Assembly (NCBI RefSeq): GCF_041435055.1
Contig: NZ_CP108003.1
Span: 1-64,000 of the forward strand
DNA length: 64,000 nt
From: Streptomyces sp. NBC_00341
GTDB taxonomy: Bacteria > Actinomycetota > Actinomycetes > Streptomycetales > Streptomycetaceae
Direction of reading: 5' to 3'
Position 1 is the stretch's first letter; each line of letters starts with the position of its first letter. The notes below the pieces were generated by a model. The model had not been told where the DNA came from, did no database searches, and worked only from the letters and a program-made list of their open reading frames with translations. This document shows, one piece after another, positions 1-7,832 of the stretch. Both the position numbers and the translations under genes were made by a program.

Positions 1-156
1 GTACTGCAGCGGCAAGCCGCTGCAGAGCGGTCCGCCTTGCGCAAGCGCAAGGTGGTTCCCGCGCAAGCGCGGGAATGGGATTCCGCAAGCGGAATTCCTG
101 AAGGGAATGTAATTCGCGCAAGCGCGAATTAGGGGTGATCGCGCAAGCGCGATCAC
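1..156. repeat. Telomere-type array of palindromes at the replicon end
   Basis: Consecutive inverted repeats each have an AA centre within GCAAGC: arms 4-13/16-25, 35-42/45-52 (extendable to 32-55 with one wobble pair), 56-64/67-75, 80-86/89-95, 111-119/122-130 and 135-144/147-156. A weaker hairpin lies at 94-108. Closely spaced palindromes with GCA-type loops are the hallmark of Streptomyces linear-replicon ends, where they fold in the single-stranded 3' overhang and are recognised by terminal-protein machinery. No tpg or tap gene is recognisable nearby. The terminal run of C residues usual in archetypal telomeres is absent, so a few end bases may be missing or the telomere may be of a non-archetypal class. 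Confidence 0.85.
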
Positions 157-604
157 TTGGGCTGGCTATTGGGGCGGGTGCATCGGGTGCGGGACTGTGT
201 AGGGCTTGGGAACCTCAGCTGCTGCCCCTGCAGCAGGGGTGACGGGCTGCCGGCCTGCTCGGGTGCCGGCCTGTTGCAGTGACGGGTTCCGCTGCGCTCC
301 ACCCTGACCCCTCCCCTGTCCTCGAAAGTGGTCACGCTCGCGTTCACCAATCCTGCCGGTTTATACAGCAACTCTCGTGACAGTGGGGCAGGTATCCGAC
401 GATGCATCACCCGAGCGGATAAACGCACAACCTGGATGATGCATCATGGATAATAGCTGTGTAGCCTTTGGGGTTCTAGCTGCGTCCCATCCCCCTTTCC
501 GATAACTCCCGTAAGAATTCAGAATCGCACGGCCCTGGATAGCTCAGCCACAGAACGGAAGCCCGATATGGGAACGCTGCAATTCAACGTGCGGAGGTAG
601 CTGA

Positions 605-631
605 GTCGCCCGGCCCCCGGGGCCGGGCGAC
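605..631. repeat. GC-rich 27-bp palindrome
   Basis: Perfect 13-bp arms around a single C. It could be an additional subtelomeric hairpin or a terminator; no gene clearly ends here. Confidence 0.5.
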
Positions 632-1098
632 GGAACCGTTCACCGGCATCAGCCACTCCTCGGTGCTTTGAAGCGTCACGGCCGGTACCACCCGAGACTC
701 AGAGCCGTTGATGCCGCCCACGGCCCGCACCCGTTCCACCAAGCCGCACGCGAAGCCACCTCAGCTGTCGACGGATCAACCAACGGCGGCGCAAAAAGCC
801 GTCCACGAGCGCCTGGGGGGCTATCCATCCCCTGTGGCCGCCGACTACGCAACGCGCGGCTGTGAGGCGCCTGGAGGCCTTCGCGGGCTCGGTGGTCGAA
901 CGGACCGGGTGACGGTTGCGGACGGTACGCCCTCGCTGCTGCGCAGTGCCAGCTGTGACGGTCGGGTGCCGTCGGTGGCGGGTGGCCGCACACGCGCGAG
1001 GCGCTGGTCCCTGACTCACGGACTCGTGCGCGCGCGTCTTAAAGGAAAAGAGGGCCCTCGCGGAAAATGGGCTCTGACCTGGTCTTTTACGGAAGGGG

Positions 1099-1118
1099 AT
1101 GTGTCAGCGCTGACACAT
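1099..1118. promoter_or_regulatory. Perfect 20-bp palindrome upstream of the winged-helix genes
   Basis: ATGTGTCAGCGCTGACACAT is fully self-complementary and lies 120 bp before the first winged-helix gene. Related TGTG/CACA half-sites follow at about 1131-1157, and a second palindrome, GGTGTCGACACC (1243-1254), overlaps the start of that gene. The arrangement suggests operator sites for autoregulation, or replication-initiator binding sites. This is inference from symmetry and position. Confidence 0.45.
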
Positions 1119-1237
1119 CGACCTGCGGAAATGTGTCCGTGGTGCCACACCGACACCCCTATTCGCCAACCACGCTTGTACAAACGCGGAAAATTGCTGG
1201 TGAGAGGTGGTTTTGAGGGAACACCCCTCGTTTCCCT

Positions 1238-1900
1238 GTGTCGGTGTCGACACCAAAGCGCCCGACCGCCGGCCGCAGCAAGGGCAAGATCACCGCCGTG
1301 CCGCCGGGCGGTGACAGCGCCTTCCGCGAGACCCTGTCCTCCCGGCTGGGCAAGGACATCAAGCCGCCGACCCGCAAGCGGCCGGTGCAGCAGATGGACG
1401 TCAGTGTCCGGTACACCTACCGCGCCCCACACGACATGTACGGGCGCTCCGGCTACAGCGTGGTCTCCAACGACTTCCTTGCTGACGTCCTGGCCGTGCT
1501 CATCGCCCAGCACGGCATGTCGCCGATCCAGTCTGCGGTCCTGCTGTGGTGCATCGGCCGGCAACGTGAGGGCTGGCTGAAGGCCACGCACAAGAAAATC
1601 GCCGACAAACTGGGTGTGGAACGGTCGAACGTAACCCGGGCGATCGGCCGCCTTGAGGAGTGGCACATGATCCAGCGCGTGGACACTGGGCTGATCTTCG
1701 TGAACCCGATGCTCGGGTTCGAGGGCAACGGGGACCTGCAGCGCGAGGTCCTGGACGCACTGCGTGACGCGGCCGGGAAGCTGCCCGAAGACCTCTTCCC
1801 GGCCCTGAACGCCCCGAAGCCGCCGCGCAGCGTTCAGCTGGAGCTCGGGGCAAAAGACGGGGAAGATGAAGTGGTCGACGCGGAGGGGCGGGCATGCTGA
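1238..1900 (+). CDS. Winged-helix DNA-binding protein 1 (RepL/MarR-like)
   Basis: A 220-residue protein. The middle (about residues 65-150) reads as a winged helix: a helical segment with LLWCIGRQ, then ATHKKIADKLGVERSNVTRAI (helix-turn-helix), then a wing ending LIFVNPMLGF. It shares this plan with the next three genes, so they are paralogues. RepL-type and MarR-type folds have this architecture; RepL proteins initiate plasmid replication, but a regulatory or telomere-binding role is equally possible. The GTG start at 1238 has no clear ribosome-binding site and overlaps a palindrome, so a later start is possible. The stop overlaps the next gene by 7 bases, indicating co-transcription. Confidence 0.65.
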   Translation: MSVSTPKRPTAGRSKGKITAVPPGGDSAFRETLSSRLGKDIKPPTRKRPVQQMDVSVRYTYRAPHDMYGRSGYSVVSNDFLADVLAVLIAQHGMSPIQSAVLLWCIGRQREGWLKATHKKIADKLGVERSNVTRAIGRLEEWHMIQRVDTGLIFVNPMLGFEGNGDLQREVLDALRDAAGKLPEDLFPALNAPKPPRSVQLELGAKDGEDEVVDAEGRAC

Positions 1901-2310
1901 TCCAGGCGAGCGCCGGTTTCGGAATGCTGTACCGGCTGAACCTCACCAAGGCCGCGATGGAGTTGCTGAGCGTTCTCATCGAGCGCCAGGCGCCCGGCGG
2001 CGAGGTGAATGCTTCCCAGGCCGAGCTGGGGGCGCGAGTCGGCCTGTCGCGGAATTCCGCGAACACGGCGATTTCGCTACTGGAGAGCCGGAACCTCGTG
2101 CTGAGGCCCGAGGACCGCAAGTACCGCACCTACTACCTCCACCCGTACATCGCCTCGTACAACTCCCAGGAAGAGCTGGAAGAAGCGCTCGAGGAAGCAG
2201 CCGAGCGCATCGAGGCCGGCGAACTGCCCGAGATCACCGCCCCGCTGTACGAAACCGCGCCGCCCAAGCGCCAGAGCCAGCCACTTCGGGCAGTCCGCGC
2301 CGCCGGCTGA
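1894..2310 (+). CDS. Winged-helix DNA-binding protein 2
   Basis: A 138-residue protein. Residues 1-85 form a winged helix: AAMELLSVLIERQ, then SQAELGARVGLSRNSANTAI as helix-turn-helix, then a wing and YYLHPYIASYN. The tail is acidic and probably helical (EELEEALEEAAERIE). It is a paralogue of its neighbours and is translationally coupled to the preceding gene by overlap. A palindrome follows the stop codon at 2319-2340. The role is unknown; DNA binding is well supported by the fold pattern. Confidence 0.65.
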   Translation: MLIQASAGFGMLYRLNLTKAAMELLSVLIERQAPGGEVNASQAELGARVGLSRNSANTAISLLESRNLVLRPEDRKYRTYYLHPYIASYNSQEELEEALEEAAERIEAGELPEITAPLYETAPPKRQSQPLRAVRAAG

Positions 2311-2318
2311 CGCCATCC

Positions 2319-2340
2319 GTTATCACCCCCGGGTGATAAC
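2319..2340. promoter_or_regulatory. 22-bp palindrome between winged-helix genes 2 and 3
   Basis: GTTATCACCC, CC, GGGTGATAAC: perfect 10-bp arms. It lies 9 bases after one stop and 94 bases before the next start, so it may be a terminator-like hairpin or an operator for the downstream pair. Confidence 0.5.
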
Positions 2341-2433
2341 GGACCGTGAAATAGGCGGCGCCCGAAGCCGCCGCCCACCGCGTACAACCGGTCCGTCGGC
2401 TCCAGCACGGGGTTCATCGGCGAGGCGTTCTCC

Positions 2434-2886
2434 ATGGACAGCCTGGAGTTCATGCGCTGGGCCGCTGTCCGTTACGACGGCGACCGGTTCGTTCTCGTGG
2501 TGCTGTTCCACCTGATGGGCTCCCAGAAGCCCGGCGGGCTGATCGAGGCCACCCACGAGGATGTGTCCGCCGATCTCGGATACAGCCGGCCTCACATCAG
2601 CCGCGTCTTCAACGTCCTGGCGGCCGACGGGGCGCTGCGTAAGGTCCAGCGGGGCCGTCTACCAGCTCAACCCGGCCGCTCGCTGCGAGGAGGGCTCAGG
2701 GAGCCGCGCAAGGGCGAGAAGAAGCGTGCCAAGGCGGGTATGGGGGACAGGGTGGAGCAGTTGGACCTGTTGCGCGAGGTCATGGAGGACCCGGACGCGC
2801 CCGACGCGTTCCGGGCGATGGCCGCTCCTGGCGTGAAACTGGAAGCGCGCAAGGCGCCGAATGGGGAAGGGAAGGCCACGTCATGA
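2434..2886 (+). CDS. Winged-helix DNA-binding protein 3 with a locally shifted wing
   Basis: A 150-residue frame resembling the flanking paralogues: VLFHLMGSQKPGGLIEATHEDVSADLGYSRPHISRVF is the winged-helix core. After KVQRG the expected wing sequence (VYQLNPAA, matching FQLHPMIAAF in the next gene) appears in another frame between about 2653 and 2700, after which the original frame resumes with REPRKGEKKR. An extra base in the GGGG run near 2651-2654 and a compensating missing base before about 2700 would explain this, either as mutation or as sequencing error. Its stop overlaps the next start (ATGA). No good ribosome-binding site precedes the ATG. Confidence 0.55.
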   Translation: MDSLEFMRWAAVRYDGDRFVLVVLFHLMGSQKPGGLIEATHEDVSADLGYSRPHISRVFNVLAADGALRKVQRGRLPAQPGRSLRGGLREPRKGEKKRAKAGMGDRVEQLDLLREVMEDPDAPDAFRAMAAPGVKLEARKAPNGEGKATS

Positions 2887-3500
2887 CGTCCGCTGTCGCA
2901 GAGGGATGGGTGCCGCGCCGCAACGTGCTGTGGGGCAGCTTCAACGGTCTCGCGTACGTTCCGCGGCTGCCTCCCACCGCCTACACGCTGCTGCTGCACA
3001 TGATGAGCGAGCAGGAGCCGGGCGGCCTGGTCGTCGCCACCCACGACGAACTCGCCACCGGCCTCGCGATGGAGCGCGGCATGATCAGCCGGGCCATGCC
3101 CCACCTGGTCGCCGCCCGGCTCGTCGCCGTGGTCCGCCGCGGACGCTTCCAGCTCCACCCGATGATCGCAGCCTTCAACGACCCCCGCGAGCAGCAGCGC
3201 GCCGTCAAGGCCCTGCCCCGGGACATGCGCCTGGACGTCGGCGACTTCGAGGACGAGTACGACCGCCGCTTCCAACTCCACCTGGACGAGAAGGCCCGCC
3301 TGTATGCAGCAGCCGTGCATAGATCTCGCCCGGAGCATCGCAGATCTGCGATGTTATGCAGCCGCCGGGTTGAAGCCCTGCTCACAGTGCCATCGGCGAT
3401 GCCGAACACTCGCTACGCCGGATTCCCTGCTTGCGTCGGCCGGGTTAGGAATTTGGTTGCGGTGAATCGGGCGGATGCGGTCATACTCCGGCATGAGTAG
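2883..3500 (+). CDS. Winged-helix DNA-binding protein 4, with an anomalous C-terminus
   Basis: A 205-residue frame. Residues 1-110 match the paralogues: YTLLLHMMSEQEPGGLVVATHDELATGLAMERGMISRAM, then FQLHPMIAAFNDPREQQRAV. After about residue 140 (LDEKARLYAAAVH) the sequence loses protein-like character. The DNA at that point has an 18-bp palindrome and a repeated TATGCAGC motif, so the natural end may have been lost by recombination near 3305. It is coupled to gene 3 by an ATGA overlap. DNA binding is likely; its biological role is unknown. Confidence 0.55.
   Translation: MTSAVAEGWVPRRNVLWGSFNGLAYVPRLPPTAYTLLLHMMSEQEPGGLVVATHDELATGLAMERGMISRAMPHLVAARLVAVVRRGRFQLHPMIAAFNDPREQQRAVKALPRDMRLDVGDFEDEYDRRFQLHLDEKARLYAAAVHRSRPEHRRSAMLCSRRVEALLTVPSAMPNTRYAGFPACVGRVRNLVAVNRADAVILRHE
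3336..3353. repeat. 18-bp perfect palindrome at a possible junction
   Basis: CATCGCAGATCTGCGATG is perfectly self-complementary. It is flanked by two copies of TATGCAGC (from 3303 and from 3355). It lies where the coding character of the fourth winged-helix gene ends, so it could mark a recombination junction. Confidence 0.5.
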
Positions 3501-3942
3501 AGACGCCGAGGTCATCGTGCTCGCCCGCTGGTCGGACGAGGTGATGGAACCGCTGACCCAGGACGACCCGGAACGCACGTGGCGAGGTCGCTTCGTCCCG
3601 ATAGCGGGGCACTGGGGCTACGAGTGCGGGTGGGCCCTTGAGTTCGAGAAAGTGCGTGCCCGCAAGGGCCTGCTCAGGCACCTGGAGTCGTTGCCGTGGC
3701 CGCATCCTCATACGGTGCAAGTTCTGCTTCGCGACCAGGACGACGACTGCTTCGGGCTGTGGATGTTCCAGGAGGGCCGGCTGGTGGAAGTCACCATTCC
3801 GCGCACCGAGCGTTTCCACCGGCCGGCACCGCCCACTGAGGACTTCGAACCCGACCCGGGCATGCTGCTGCGCACCGACCAAAACATGGCCCTGCCCGAG
3901 CAGACCCCAGAAGCACTCCGCGACACCCGCTCACCCTGGTAG
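3475..3942 (+). CDS. Hypothetical protein
   Basis: A 155-residue protein of unknown function (149 residues if the ATG at 3493 is used). It is rich in charged and aromatic residues (GHWGYECGWALEFEKV, CFGLWMFQEGRLVEV) and has no signal peptide or membrane segment. Sequence quality looks like real Streptomyces coding DNA. It stands alone between the winged-helix array and the convergent glycosyltransferase operon. No family was recognised. Confidence 0.5.
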   Translation: MRSYSGMSRDAEVIVLARWSDEVMEPLTQDDPERTWRGRFVPIAGHWGYECGWALEFEKVRARKGLLRHLESLPWPHPHTVQVLLRDQDDDCFGLWMFQEGRLVEVTIPRTERFHRPAPPTEDFEPDPGMLLRTDQNMALPEQTPEALRDTRSPW

Positions 3943-4173
3943 ACCGAGTTCGACAGCTCATCTTGGGACGTCAGGGCTGTCGACGCGCGCCGCGATGGCC
4001 CCGGGCGTGAGGTTCAGGACCTTGAACGGTTCGCCGTCCCAGCGGTTCGGGGCGGTGGTGGCGACGAGGGCTCCGCTCGGGCGGTCAGCGGTTGGCTCTG
4101 CTGCTCAATCGAGGTGGGGCGTAACCGTTCCACCTCGGCATCGGACACGGTGGTGCTCCTTCCCACGCCACCA

Positions 4174-4209
4174 GGGCCCGGGGGTACCCGTACCCGTACC
4201 CCCGGGCCC
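4174..4209 (-). terminator. Hairpin downstream of the thiosugar operon
   Basis: Perfect 14-bp inverted repeat (4174-4187 and 4196-4209) with an 8-base loop, 17 bases past the glycosyltransferase stop. There is no T-run, as is usual for Streptomyces terminators. Confidence 0.7.
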
Positions 4210-4226
4210 GTCCGTGACCGGACCGG

Positions 4227-5621
4227 TCAGGCCGGGAAGACTGCCTTCAGCCAGCCCTCCGCCGTTTCCGAGCGCAGCAGCGCGTGGCGCTTGTCGGCCG
4301 GGCCGGCGCTGCCGGTGTCCGTCCGCAGTGCGGCCTCGATGACGCGGCTGGTCTGGTCGATGTCGAACGGGTCGATGGTGCGGGCGAACGGCGCGAGTTG
4401 TTCGTGCACGCCCGCGTTGGCGGACACGAGCAGTGAGGCGGAGTCGTCGAGGAGGTAGGCGGCCTCCTTGGCGAACAGGTTGAGCCCGTCGTAGGTCGAG
4501 TTGACGATTGCGGCGCTGCTCATGAGCAGGGCCGCGAGGACGCAGTTGCGCGAGTCCCGGCCCTTGCCGGGCTGGAGGAGGGTGGCGACCGGCCGGTCCG
4601 GCGTCCCGAAGCGGTCGTTGACCCGGCGGATCGCCTCTTCGGTGGCCTTCTGGTAGGCGAGGTGGCGGGCGGAGGCGCGGCTGGGTGTGGTGCCGACGGC
4701 GAGGAACCAGGAGGTCTCGGCGAGCTCCGGGGAGCGTTCCAGGGCGGCCTCGAAGGCGGCGAACCCGCGGGGCATGTTCTTCCAGAGGTCGATCCGGTCG
4801 GCCCGGACCATCACGCGCCGGCCGTCCGCCATCCGCGTCAGCCGCTCCGTCCACGACGCGGTGGCGGGTTCCTCGACCATCGTGTCGATCACGTCCACGT
4901 CCAGCGGGAACGGCTCGGACACCAGCCGCGTGACGTGGCCCCGGTGCGTGATGGTGTCGCCCTCGATGACGGCGTCGGGCAGGAACCTTGCGCAGCAGGC
5001 GGCGAACGCGTCCGTCCAGCGCTGGGCGTGGAAGCCGACGGCGTCGCAGGCGAGGAGGGATTCGAGGATGCGGGTGCGGACGGGGCCGGGGAGGACGGTG
5101 AAGTAGTCGGGTTCGCACCACGGCGTGCCCAGGAAGTAGGTGAGCTTGCTCTTCCTCTGCTTCTTGCCCGCGGTGAAGAACTCCGGGACGAGCATGAGGT
5201 GCGGGTCGTTGATCAGGATGAGTTCGTCCGCGGTGTCGGCCGACAGGCCGGTGAGCCTTTCCGCGTACAGCCGGTTGACCGTTTCGTACCCTGCCCAGGC
5301 CTCGCCGAGCTCACGGTCGAAGACCGGTTCGACCGATGTGTCGTGCATGTAGTGCAGGAGTCCGAGCAGCAGTTGGATGGAGACCGTGTCGTAGTGACGG
5401 CGGCGCAGGTCCTCGTCCAGTCCCATGGGGTGCAGGGTGATGCCGCCGTCCAGGGTCACCGATTCGGGCAGGTCGCCGCCGGGTGGTGCGGTGAAGATCC
5501 AGTCGCCGCCGTGTTCGGCGAGCAGGGCGTTCAGCATGGGGACGAGCCCACCGGCGGAGCGCGGGTTGAGCTGCCCGTCCGCCCACTGCGGACAGCTGTT
5601 GCTGCAGGTCAGAATTTTCAT
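4227..5621 (-). CDS. GT20 glycosyltransferase (trehalose-6-phosphate synthase-like; candidate thiosugar glycosyltransferase)
   Basis: A 464-residue protein of the retaining GT20 family, which couples a nucleotide sugar to a sugar phosphate. Visible family marks are an N-terminal GGL motif (RSAGGLVPML), the phosphate/nucleotide-binding region VRADRIDLWKNMPRGF, corresponding to the VxRxDxxKG segment of OtsA, and TYDGLNLFAKEA, corresponding to DGMNLVAKE. The ATG overlaps the stop of the upstream exporter (ATGA), so translation is coupled. A ThiG-like gene lies upstream in the same direction. The same pairing, BexG2 with BexX, makes the 2-thioglucose disaccharide of the angucycline BE-7585A. I infer an analogous role here. 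Ordinary trehalose synthesis or a pseudo-glycosyltransferase reaction is the alternative. Confidence 0.75.
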   Translation of the reverse strand: MKILTCSNSCPQWADGQLNPRSAGGLVPMLNALLAEHGGDWIFTAPPGGDLPESVTLDGGITLHPMGLDEDLRRRHYDTVSIQLLLGLLHYMHDTSVEPVFDRELGEAWAGYETVNRLYAERLTGLSADTADELILINDPHLMLVPEFFTAGKKQRKSKLTYFLGTPWCEPDYFTVLPGPVRTRILESLLACDAVGFHAQRWTDAFAACCARFLPDAVIEGDTITHRGHVTRLVSEPFPLDVDVIDTMVEEPATASWTERLTRMADGRRVMVRADRIDLWKNMPRGFAAFEAALERSPELAETSWFLAVGTTPSRASARHLAYQKATEEAIRRVNDRFGTPDRPVATLLQPGKGRDSRNCVLAALLMSSAAIVNSTYDGLNLFAKEAAYLLDDSASLLVSANAGVHEQLAPFARTIDPFDIDQTSRVIEAALRTDTGSAGPADKRHALLRSETAEGWLKAVFPA

Positions 5622-6877
5622 TTCAGCATCCTTGGTGTCGAGAGCAGCAAGTCGGCCGCGGGGCGGCGCATCCGGACGAGGGCGAGTGCTGTCAGTGCCA
5701 CGGCGCAGAGCCCCAGGAGGTGGTATCCCCAGGCACCGGGCAGCGCGGCCACCAGTGGTGCGACGACCACGGCGGCGGCGCCCATGGTGGCTTCGCCGAT
5801 CCCTTCCACGTAGGGACGCAGCTGTCCTGGGACTGCTCCGGTCAGCAGCGTGCTGGCACCGACCACGCCGAAGTTCCAGCCGAGGCCGGCCAGGACGAGG
5901 TGGACGGTTGTCATCGTCGTGGGGCCTGTGCTGAAGCTGCCCAGCACGCTTGCCATCAGGGAGATCACGGCGCCGATGAGGACGACCGGCATCGGCCCGT
6001 ACCGGTCGGCCAGCCGTCCGACGAGGGGGGCGGGGGCGAACATCCCGACCACGTGCAGCGCCACGAAGGAACCCACCACACCGTGGCCGGCGCCGTGCTG
6101 GCTGAGGTGTACGGGGGTGAGGGTCATGACGCCGACCATGATGAAGTTGGCCCCGGCCAGTGCGCTCAGGGCCACCACCGCCGCCGGCTCGCGGAGTGCG
6201 GCGCCCAGCCGGACTGTGCCGCGAGCGGGTCTCAAGCCGGAGGCGAGCACGCTCGCCGCACGTCCCAGCAAGGGTGTTCTCGGGGAGCAGCCCGCGGCCA
6301 GCAGCAGTGCGGAGCCGCCGAACGCGACGAAGGCGACCAGGTACAGGCCGCACAGTGTCGGCAGCCCGATCGCGTGGGCGGCCGTGCCGCTGGGGCCGAG
6401 CAGCAGCGGGCTGATCACGGCGCCGAGTGCGGTGGCGAGGAAGACCGCGCCCAGTGCTCTGCCCCGGCTTCCTTCCGGTACGGCTTGGGCGGCGGTGTAA
6501 CGGAGCAGGAAGATGGAGGAGTTGGCGGTGCCGAGCAGTGCGCTGCCGGCCAGCATCCAGGCGAGGCTCCCCTGTTTCGCCGCGAGGACGACCGCCAGCG
6601 CCCCGAGGGCTCCCAGTACCAGGCCGAGGGCCAGGCCGCGTCCGCGGTGGCCCCGGCCCGCCTGGTGCGACACGAGGAGCGCGCCGACGGCGGAACCGCC
6701 CAGGTGCAGGGCCACGGGGAGTCCGGCCACCGAGGCGGTGCCGGCCAGTTCGGTGGCGAGCAGGGCTCCGGCCGTTCCGCCGGCGGCGAGGCCGAGGCCG
6801 GCCAGGGCGGTGGTGCCGGCGATGTACGCCGGTATGCCGTGCCACGGGCTGTTCGGCCCGGCCGTCGGTGGCAGCAC
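5618..6877 (-). CDS. MFS exporter
   Basis: A 419-residue hydrophobic protein with about 12 membrane segments and MFS-type loops (SRGRALGAVF, GRLADRYGPMPVVLIGAV after helix 8). It probably exports the metabolite or a glycosylated intermediate. It is co-transcribed with, and overlaps by four bases, the glycosyltransferase downstream. The GTG start at 6877 has only a weak ribosome-binding site, so the start may lie further in. The substrate is not predictable from sequence. Confidence 0.75.
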   Translation of the reverse strand: MLPPTAGPNSPWHGIPAYIAGTTALAGLGLAAGGTAGALLATELAGTASVAGLPVALHLGGSAVGALLVSHQAGRGHRGRGLALGLVLGALGALAVVLAAKQGSLAWMLAGSALLGTANSSIFLLRYTAAQAVPEGSRGRALGAVFLATALGAVISPLLLGPSGTAAHAIGLPTLCGLYLVAFVAFGGSALLLAAGCSPRTPLLGRAASVLASGLRPARGTVRLGAALREPAAVVALSALAGANFIMVGVMTLTPVHLSQHGAGHGVVGSFVALHVVGMFAPAPLVGRLADRYGPMPVVLIGAVISLMASVLGSFSTGPTTMTTVHLVLAGLGWNFGVVGASTLLTGAVPGQLRPYVEGIGEATMGAAAVVVAPLVAALPGAWGYHLLGLCAVALTALALVRMRRPAADLLLSTPRMLK

Positions 6878-7058
6878 GCTCAGGGCGGCCTCGCCGCCCC
6901 CCTGGAGTTCCGGGGCGGGACGGTATTGTGCAGGGCGGTTCAGTGGTACGACCTCTTCTCGTCCGACGGCCCGCTGCTGGCTGTGGGCAGCGGGCAGCGG
7001 GCGACTGGCGGGTGTCTACCCGGGCCGGGGTCGGGCCATGTGCGGGCCCGTCCGCGGC

Positions 7059-7832
7059 TCAGGCTGCGAAGGTCTCTTCCATCGGCCCCGATTCGTAGGC
7101 GCACCGGCCCGCCGTGGTGGCGTGCTTCATGGCCAGCGCCATTTTCATCGGGTCCTTCGCGCGTACCAGGGCGGTGTTGACGAGGGTGGCCGCGGCGCCC
7201 ATGCCCATCGCCTGGGCGACGTGGTGGGCGGTGCCGAGGCCGCCTTCGACGACGACGGGGATGCTGACGGCGTCGATGATCTGCTGGATGGGCCGGGGGT
7301 CGATGATGCCGCGTCCCGAGGCCACGGGTGCCGCCATGACACGTAGGGCCGAACAGCCCGCTTCTTCGAGGGCCTTGGCGGTCTCGATGTCGGGCAGGAT
7401 GAAGGGCAGCAGCGACCAGCCCTTCTCCCGAAGTTCATGGGCTGCCTCGATGGTCTGGCGGTTGTCCGGCACGTTGTCGTGGCCGCGTACATCCAGTTTG
7501 AGGATGTCGATGCCCCAGGAGTCGCGAAGGATTTCGGCGGTGCGCAGTGCGCTGTCCTTGGAGCGGGCGAACGAGGTGGTGCCGATCCAGGTGAACCGGT
7601 CGAGGTCGAGGGCGTCGTCCAGGTCGGACAGCAGGAGGCTGCTGCGGCGGTTGTCCGGGTCCACGGTGGTGATGAAGATGTCCGCGTCGGTCACGGTGAG
7701 CACGTCCCGCACGACGGGCACGGAGTCGTACTGTTCGATCCCGACGATGAGCCGGGAGCGGAACTCACGGGTGCCGATCCTGAGCCAGGGTTCCCTGCGG
7801 TCGTCGGTGAAGGCCGTTCGCTGAGTGGTCAA
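7059..7832 (-). CDS. ThiG-like thiosugar synthase (BexX-type)
   Basis: A 257-residue TIM-barrel protein of the ThiG family. The imine-forming lysine is Lys112 in ILKLDVRG. Downstream are the phosphate-binding segments ALEEAGCSALRVMAAPVASGR, VVVEGGLGTAHH and MGMGAAATLVNTA. ThiG builds the thiamine thiazole from 1-deoxyxylulose 5-phosphate and a sulphur-carrier thiocarboxylate. BexX, a diverged ThiG, instead converts glucose 6-phosphate to 2-thioglucose 6-phosphate using sulphur carriers borrowed from primary metabolism. No thiamine genes (thiS, thiO, thiC) are nearby, while a GT20 gene is, which favours the BexX role. The assigned start is a TTG with a poor ribosome-binding site, so it is uncertain. 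Confidence 0.75.
   Translation of the reverse strand: MTTQRTAFTDDRREPWLRIGTREFRSRLIVGIEQYDSVPVVRDVLTVTDADIFITTVDPDNRRSSLLLSDLDDALDLDRFTWIGTTSFARSKDSALRTAEILRDSWGIDILKLDVRGHDNVPDNRQTIEAAHELREKGWSLLPFILPDIETAKALEEAGCSALRVMAAPVASGRGIIDPRPIQQIIDAVSIPVVVEGGLGTAHHVAQAMGMGAAATLVNTALVRAKDPMKMALAMKHATTAGRCAYESGPMEETFAA

Larger units (their letters stand above)
157..1237. other. Subtelomeric region without a convincing gene
   Basis: About 1.08 kb between the telomere hairpins and the first winged-helix gene. Reading frames here have protein sequences that look like noise. It holds several perfect palindromes: 225-239 (7-bp arms, 1-base loop), 605-631 (13-bp arms, 1-base centre) and 1099-1118. A short direct repeat, TGCCGGCCTG, occurs twice near 248-275. 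Nothing else was recognised. Confidence 0.5.

Noticed and set aside
153..428. Minus-strand 91-codon frame beside the telomere
   Set aside because: It overlaps the last telomere palindrome, has no ribosome-binding site and its translation has no protein-like pattern.
4227..6845. A single 872-residue protein comprising the glycosyltransferase and an N-terminal extension
   Set aside because: The extension is an antiphase reading of the MFS exporter gene; the glycosyltransferase starts at the ATG overlapping the exporter stop.
7059..7832. Housekeeping thiazole synthase for thiamine
   Set aside because: No thiS, thiO or thiF neighbours, and it is paired with a GT20 glycosyltransferase and exporter; still to be tested by phylogeny.
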